Positions 59,982 through 64,000 of a stretch of DNA of 64,000 bases are shown one piece after another. The DNA is taken from NCBI GenBank assembly GCA_004555725.1, contig SFHC01000004.1, positions 1 to 64,000 of the forward strand, in the 5' to 3' direction. A program made the position numbers and the translations under genes. Each line of letters opens with the position of its first letter. The first letter of the stretch is position 1. The stretch comes from [Eubacterium] saphenum (GTDB lineage: Bacteria; Bacillota; Clostridia; Peptostreptococcales; Anaerovoracaceae). A model generated the notes under the pieces. It was given only the letters and a program-made list of their open reading frames with translations, did not search any database and had not been told where the DNA came from.

Positions 59982-62900
59982 TTATTCCTTATCCTTCCTT
60001 TTCAGCGCCAGCACCGCTGCCAGAGCCGCTGCCGCGCCTCCGAACATGATCAGCATCGTTCCAAGTCTCGTAGCATCAGAAGTTCTCGGTACGGAAGATG
60101 CCGGAGCTACGGACGTATTATGCGTCGCCGCCCTGTGAATCGCCGGTGTCTTTGGTGTAACCGAAGTATTCGTCTTACCCGGAGTTTTCGGGTTGACTGT
60201 TTTATTGGTCTTGCCCGGTGTCTTTGGATTGGTTGGCTTATTCGGTGTTTTCGGGTTGGTCGGTTTGTTTGGTTTTGTCGGATTCGTCGGTTTGTTCGGC
60301 TTTGCCGGCTGGTCATCGTTATTGATCACAACTCTAAGACCGTCGCTTTCTTCCGTTGTCTTCTGCGATTCCGTGAATCCCTGCGGAACCAGAACCTCAT
60401 TTACCGTCCACTGACCGCCGTTATTTTCCAGATTGTTCCAGGTGAACGTCCAACTGTTCGCGTCATTCAATGTAACCGGACTGCCATACGCCACGCCGTT
60501 TTTCATCAGCTGAACCTGGATGGAATCCGGTCGTGTCTTCCCGTCATCCAGCGTCCAGGTCTTCTGAACTGTGACATGACGGTACGTCGGTGACGGAGTC
60601 GGGGTTGGCGTTGGGGTCGGCGGAGTTGGTTTCGATCCAAAATCAAGATCTCCATTTGCTGCAATTCCACCGCCATTTTCATCCACCGAATTCCCCGTAA
60701 TAAAGACTTTGCAAGAGACCTTGTTGCGGTTCACCGCATCTGCCGACGGATGTGCTTCTAACTGTAATGCTTCCTTTGTTAATTTCGCATTGGTATCGGT
60801 TTCAAACGACCGCCCGGCTTTTTCTGTCCAGTTATACGGCGATCCGTCCTGCATAATAGATGATAAATAGTAACCGACGTAGGGAACTCCGTTTTCATCC
60901 TTCGGAGCATGATGCTTACCGTCAGGGGTGTATTGAATGTACAGATCCGGGATATCGTCTCCGGCCGGGTCGATGACTACATTACCATCATAATATAATT
61001 TCAGGCGGGAAGTCGGACAGACCGCAATCGCCGCCCCATTTCTGCCATCCCGGTTTCCGCCGAGGTATACATTTTGCGTTTTCAGAACACCATTTGAATA
61101 CGGCTTGCCATTGACATCCTCCACTGCTGCGGCTCCGCCATTGACATAAATACCGCCGCCGGCATAGCCCATTGCGTTATTGACGCGATTTCCGGATATA
61201 GTTCCTGCCGTAATTTCTGCCACATTCCGGCAGGCGACATAAATTCCTCCGCCGGTGACATTCAGGTTATGGGATCCTTCTTTTGCCGCCGTATTATCAG
61301 AAATCGTACCACCACTCATGGTAAATGCCCGGTGATTATCTTCAGTGTCTTTCAAAACCGCAGACTGATCGACTCCAGCAGATACGCCTCCGCCGCGCCT
61401 TGCCGTATTTCCGGAAACCGTACCGCCGCTCATATTCATAACCGCGTTATAGGCGATGCAAACACCGCCTCCGGTGCCAAGCTGATCCTTCTCATCCTTA
61501 GTCTCCTTTTTTGTATCCTCCTTTCCTGTGTTATCCTTTTCTGTACTACTTGTAGAATCAGTAGATGTGTCCAGATAGTCCGAGGCCGTGTTATCAGAAA
61601 TTGTACCGCCGTTCATCGTAAGTAAGGCATCTCTCAGAAAGATACCGCCGCCCCAGACCGCACGACAGGACCTGATTTCTCCGCCATTCATGAGAACATT
61701 TGTATTGGTACCTTCTGCATAAACTGCTCCGCCGCAGGCAATTCCATTGGCATTATTCTTATTATTTTTAAGAACCGCCCCGTCATGCAATATCAGGCTT
61801 CCTCCATCTGATACCCAAATCAATGGAGCCTCAGCAGAAACGTTCTTTCCATCAACCGTAACCTCAGAAAGTTCCAGTTTGCCCTGACTGGAAATATGGA
61901 ACAAGGTGCCTTTAAAAGAATCCTCCCGGACAAAATGAATACGCTTTATGTCTGCTGTCTTTGCCTTGGAACCTGAAATCTTTTCAACCTCAGGCAGTAT
62001 AATTTTTGAAGTCACATCAACTGTATTTAACACATGAATTTCCACAGATCCATTTGATTCGTTATAGAGCTTAAGTGCCTGTCCCAGCGTCTTTACCGCT
62101 TTATCTGATGCTGTGCCGTCATTTTTATTGGCTCCATTTTTCGGATCAAGATAAACTGCTGCCTTCAAACAGCGCAATACAATCTTATCTCCTGATTGTT
62201 CTAACGACACTTTAGAATTGGTTAATCCCTGTACATGATAAAGAGCATCTGTAGTATAATTTTTATCCATCAATGCTTTAACCTTGTCACTGCCACTGTC
62301 AGCAATGGTGTAATCATCCTCCAGTGTACCGTCATTCAGCTCACTCAGCACCTCACCCGGCAGCTGAAATTTCAGTTCATCCGCATCAAATCCGTTCTCA
62401 AGCGAAACCTTCGCGTCCTTGTTCTGTTCAACAATACTCAATGTAAGCGGAGATACCGGGCTTCCGGATTTATAATTTCCTGACAAGGTCATCGATCCGC
62501 TATTATAGAAAGAGTACCCCGAACCCCAGGAACCATATAAATTAATTTTTGTTCCCGTATTGTCCAGAGTCACATTCCCCGCATTGATGATGCCAGCGAC
62601 TAACACCGCTTCACCAGCTTTTTCCTGTTTTGCCCACACTTCATCTACTTCAGACAAGCGGTCTAATCTCTGTAATCTTTCCCCAGTCGGCTGATTGACA
62701 ATCTGAACCGTACTCCCGGACTCCACTTTAATGGAATATGCATACTCACTGTTCGGATCTTTCATAACCTGGTGTGCGTTCAGATTCAGCGTAATATTCT
62801 TACCAGATGGGATAACAATTCCGTTCGTACTTCTGCTATTGATCTGGTCATTAACATTTTCAATGACTTTTCCCACATCGCGCAGCAGCGTAATGGTAGC

Positions 62901-63368
62901 GCCGTCCTTTGCTGCACTCAGGGCCTCGCCGAACGTCTTATATTTAGTTTCACCGATGCAGGCTTCATCGTCTCCATCAAAAGCAATTGAACGCTCCAGA
63001 TCCAGCTTTTTTTCAAGCGCGGTTTTCTCACCCGTGCTGCTGTTTTCGGCCGATTCTTTTGCGGTTTCCGAACTGTCGCCGGCAACATTCAGATAATTCT
63101 GCTGCTCAGAAGAAGGCTGAATTGCTTTTTCCGCACCCTGATTAACTTCTTTTTCTTCGGTTTTCTGTTCCGCGGCCTCACTGCCGGTGTCTCCTGTGCC
63201 CGTGTTCCCTTTGTCCACGGACTGGGACGCGGATGCCGCAGGCTGTGTGCCTCCGTCGGTACCGTCTGCCAGCGCGCTTGCCGGCATAAACATAACCGCC
63301 ATCATGACGGTGAGTGACAAGACCAGCAGTTTCCGCCAGCCGGAGCTCTTCTCGTGTTTCCCTTTCAT
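59982..63368 (-). CDS. Large cell-surface protein: beta-helix, Cna-B domain, LPXTG-like anchor
   Basis: 1128 residues from ATG 63368 (AAAGGAGAAGAG upstream). In order: signal peptide (about 1-35, VMMAVMFMPASALAD); an Ala/Ser/Glu/Lys-rich stretch to about 120; a parallel beta-helix region (about 500-880) with many MNGGTISDNTA-type coils, one interrupted by a Lys/Asp/Thr-rich loop of some 30 residues; a Cna-B domain (about 945-1030: TVQKTWTLDDGKTRPDSIQV to VINND); Pro/Lys/Thr repeats (KPNKPTNPKTP type); and a sorting signal VPRTSD, hydrophobic helix, KRKDKE. The Gly of LPXTG is Ser here. It is probably a surface adhesin. A c-di-GMP riboswitch precedes it. No sortase gene lies in the window. Confidence 0.9.
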   Translation of the reverse strand: MKGKHEKSSGWRKLLVLSLTVMMAVMFMPASALADGTDGGTQPAASASQSVDKGNTGTGDTGSEAAEQKTEEKEVNQGAEKAIQPSSEQQNYLNVAGDSSETAKESAENSSTGEKTALEKKLDLERSIAFDGDDEACIGETKYKTFGEALSAAKDGATITLLRDVGKVIENVNDQINSRSTNGIVIPSGKNITLNLNAHQVMKDPNSEYAYSIKVESGSTVQIVNQPTGERLQRLDRLSEVDEVWAKQEKAGEAVLVAGIINAGNVTLDNTGTKINLYGSWGSGYSFYNSGSMTLSGNYKSGSPVSPLTLSIVEQNKDAKVSLENGFDADELKFQLPGEVLSELNDGTLEDDYTIADSGSDKVKALMDKNYTTDALYHVQGLTNSKVSLEQSGDKIVLRCLKAAVYLDPKNGANKNDGTASDKAVKTLGQALKLYNESNGSVEIHVLNTVDVTSKIILPEVEKISGSKAKTADIKRIHFVREDSFKGTLFHISSQGKLELSEVTVDGKNVSAEAPLIWVSDGGSLILHDGAVLKNNKNNANGIACGGAVYAEGTNTNVLMNGGEIRSCRAVWGGGIFLRDALLTMNGGTISDNTASDYLDTSTDSTSSTEKDNTGKEDTKKETKDEKDQLGTGGGVCIAYNAVMNMSGGTVSGNTARRGGGVSAGVDQSAVLKDTEDNHRAFTMSGGTISDNTAAKEGSHNLNVTGGGIYVACRNVAEITAGTISGNRVNNAMGYAGGGIYVNGGAAAVEDVNGKPYSNGVLKTQNVYLGGNRDGRNGAAIAVCPTSRLKLYYDGNVVIDPAGDDIPDLYIQYTPDGKHHAPKDENGVPYVGYYLSSIMQDGSPYNWTEKAGRSFETDTNAKLTKEALQLEAHPSADAVNRNKVSCKVFITGNSVDENGGGIAANGDLDFGSKPTPPTPTPTPTPSPTYRHVTVQKTWTLDDGKTRPDSIQVQLMKNGVAYGSPVTLNDANSWTFTWNNLENNGGQWTVNEVLVPQGFTESQKTTEESDGLRVVINNDDQPAKPNKPTNPTKPNKPTNPKTPNKPTNPKTPGKTNKTVNPKTPGKTNTSVTPKTPAIHRAATHNTSVAPASSVPRTSDATRLGTMLIMFGGAAAALAAVLALKRKDKE

Positions 63369-63413
63369 GACTCTTCTCCTTTTCAGATGATACAACTGCT
63401 GCGATCCCAGACA

Positions 63414-63448
63414 AAAGAAAAAGCCGCCAAGAGGGTAGCTCTGGCAGC
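63414..63448 (-). terminator. Riboswitch expression-platform terminator
   Basis: On the minus strand GCTGCCA pairs with TGGCGGC across a 21-nt loop and is followed by TTTTTCTTTT. Its 5' arm (63442-63448) is part of the c-di-GMP aptamer, so aptamer folding and termination should exclude each other: ligand binding would favour transcription of the surface protein gene. Confidence 0.75.
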
Positions 63449-63530
63449 TGGCTGTCTCGCCCGGTTCATCTGGCTCATCCGGCGAGACCCTGTAGTTTTG
63501 CGTCTCAGCATCACTGCTGATTTGCTATTT
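63433..63530 (-). promoter_or_regulatory. Cyclic-di-GMP-I (GEMM) riboswitch aptamer
   Basis: On the minus strand the hallmark order of GEMM-I is present: ATAGCAAA; a hairpin TCAGCA-GTGA-TGCTGA capped by a GNRA tetraloop; the conserved GACGCAAAACTACAGGGTC; a long stem GTCTCGCC/GGCGAGAC; then AGCCAGCTGCCAGAGCTACC, matching the family's 3' tetraloop receptor and closing strand. P1 can form from TAGC and GCTA. It lies in the 5' leader of the surface protein gene, a known class of c-di-GMP target. Confidence 0.87.
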
Positions 63531-63592
63531 TCTTTTATGATTTCCTTCTTAATTCATTTATCTGTACGCATATCGCAACTATGCTGTTTATA

Positions 63593-63620
63593 ATGTTATC
63601 ACTTTTTGTTCTTCAGTCAA
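63593..63620 (-). promoter_or_regulatory. Possible promoter of the riboswitch-surface protein unit
   Basis: TTGACT, 16 bases, TAACAT on the minus strand, about 60 nt before the aptamer. A TATAAA further in is not well spaced from it. The assignment is tentative. Confidence 0.4.
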
Positions 63621-63639
63621 GACAGCAAACCAATAAAAT

Positions 63640-64000
63640 TGTCCCTGTGGCTAAAATTCCTGACGCCTATGTTATATCTGACTCTTTACCCTGATCCATG
63701 TGAACCGTCGGCATCCGGAAATAGCCGTTCTCACGCATCTACGCACAAGCAGAGAAAATCTGTCCTTACAAATGGCTCATCCCGTAATCCCCGGCCATAT
63801 TCCCACGCACAAACAGAGGGCTGCGCGCTCGGAACCGCATTCTTTATGGGTTTCCTGCATGCGCAGCCCCCTGCCTTTCGGAGGTTGTCCGTTCTTGTGT
63901 TTCAGAAGACGGACTGCTTATTCATCTTGTGTGCTTGGGATATAGCGTATTCTTTTTTGATAACCTGGTTTTTACATATTCGCATTATACGGCGGCGCGG
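63640..64000. other. No gene seen; hairpin and direct repeat
   Basis: I find no supported coding frame. GGGCTGCGC (63818-63826) pairs perfectly with GCGCAGCCC (63861-63869), with further pairing inside. ACGCACAAnCAGAG occurs at 63741 and 63805. A minus-strand TATAAT lies at 63984-63989. A structured non-coding RNA read leftward is conceivable but matches no RNA family I can recognise. Confidence 0.3.

Noticed and set aside
57500..60000. A complete insertion sequence or prophage next to tRNA-Thr
   Set aside because: No integrase, no intact transposase, no phage structural gene and no clear direct repeat of the tRNA end; only remnants are present.

Overview
The window is a chromosomal segment of an anaerobic, low-to-mid GC Bacillota, most likely a Clostridia / Lachnospiraceae-like gut bacterium. 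The pointers are the conserved cysS-mrnC-rlmB-sigH-tuf neighbourhood, an IspDF fusion, a YacL-type PIN-TRAM protein, the GlgC/GlgD pair, strong AGGAGG ribosome binding sites, rho-independent terminators, TTGxxx/TATAAT promoters, and an LPXTG-like surface adhesin behind a c-di-GMP riboswitch. The genus cannot be fixed from the sequence alone.

Layout. 0-9 kb (minus strand): tuf 5' end, tRNA-Thr, sigH, rlmB, dfrA, thyA, mrnC, cysS, a cyclophilin, paired half-size chromate-type transporters, proS. 9-23.7 kb: ispDF, the PIN-TRAM protein, an OmpR-type response regulator and its histidine kinase (plus strand), then pyrG, radA, an EF-G-like GTPase, asnS and pgi (minus strand). 23.9-38.6 kb: a complete glycogen/alpha-glucan locus. 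malQ faces an operon of glgB, glgC, glgD and one ORF in which a GH13 amylase is fused in frame to a phosphoglucomutase; glgA-glgP run the other way from overlapping divergent promoters. Together they cover Glc-6-P/Glc-1-P interconversion (pgi, PGM), ADP-glucose synthesis (GlgC/D), elongation (GlgA), branching (GlgB), phosphorolysis (GlgP) and maltodextrin trimming (MalQ, GH13).

38.8-49.5 kb: a GntR-ABC transporter operon, a MATE efflux pump, a HAD phosphatase, a serine acetyltransferase, an LCP-family wall-polymer ligase, a small Nif11-like protein, a membrane-anchored EEP-family enzyme and a TagGH-like polymer exporter. 50-57.5 kb: a DUF212 membrane protein, a secreted SH3-NlpC/P60-like hydrolase, a small unknown protein, an AlbA_2-type regulator with a striking 22-bp inverted repeat upstream, a ThrE-like exporter, a LysR/YeiH divergent pair and a second tRNA-Thr. 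57.5-60 kb is decayed accessory DNA: a frameshifted PD-(D/E)XK (Rpn/PDDEXK_2-type) gene, two smaller remnants of the same family, and two tandem repeat arrays (about 102-bp and 92-bp units) whose units carry nested palindromes. 60-63.6 kb: a 1128-residue beta-helix/Cna-B surface protein preceded by a c-di-GMP-I riboswitch and terminator. 63.64-64 kb has no gene.

Most unusual: (1) the GH13-phosphoglucomutase fusion that keeps an internal ribosome binding site; (2) long Lys/Ala/Pro-rich, histone-H1-like tails on GlgB (C-terminal), GlgA (N-terminal, about 207 residues) and GlgP (N-terminal, about 55 residues), absent from the other enzymes of the locus; (3) the c-di-GMP riboswitch on the adhesin; (4) the repeat arrays next to the decayed PD-(D/E)XK gene.
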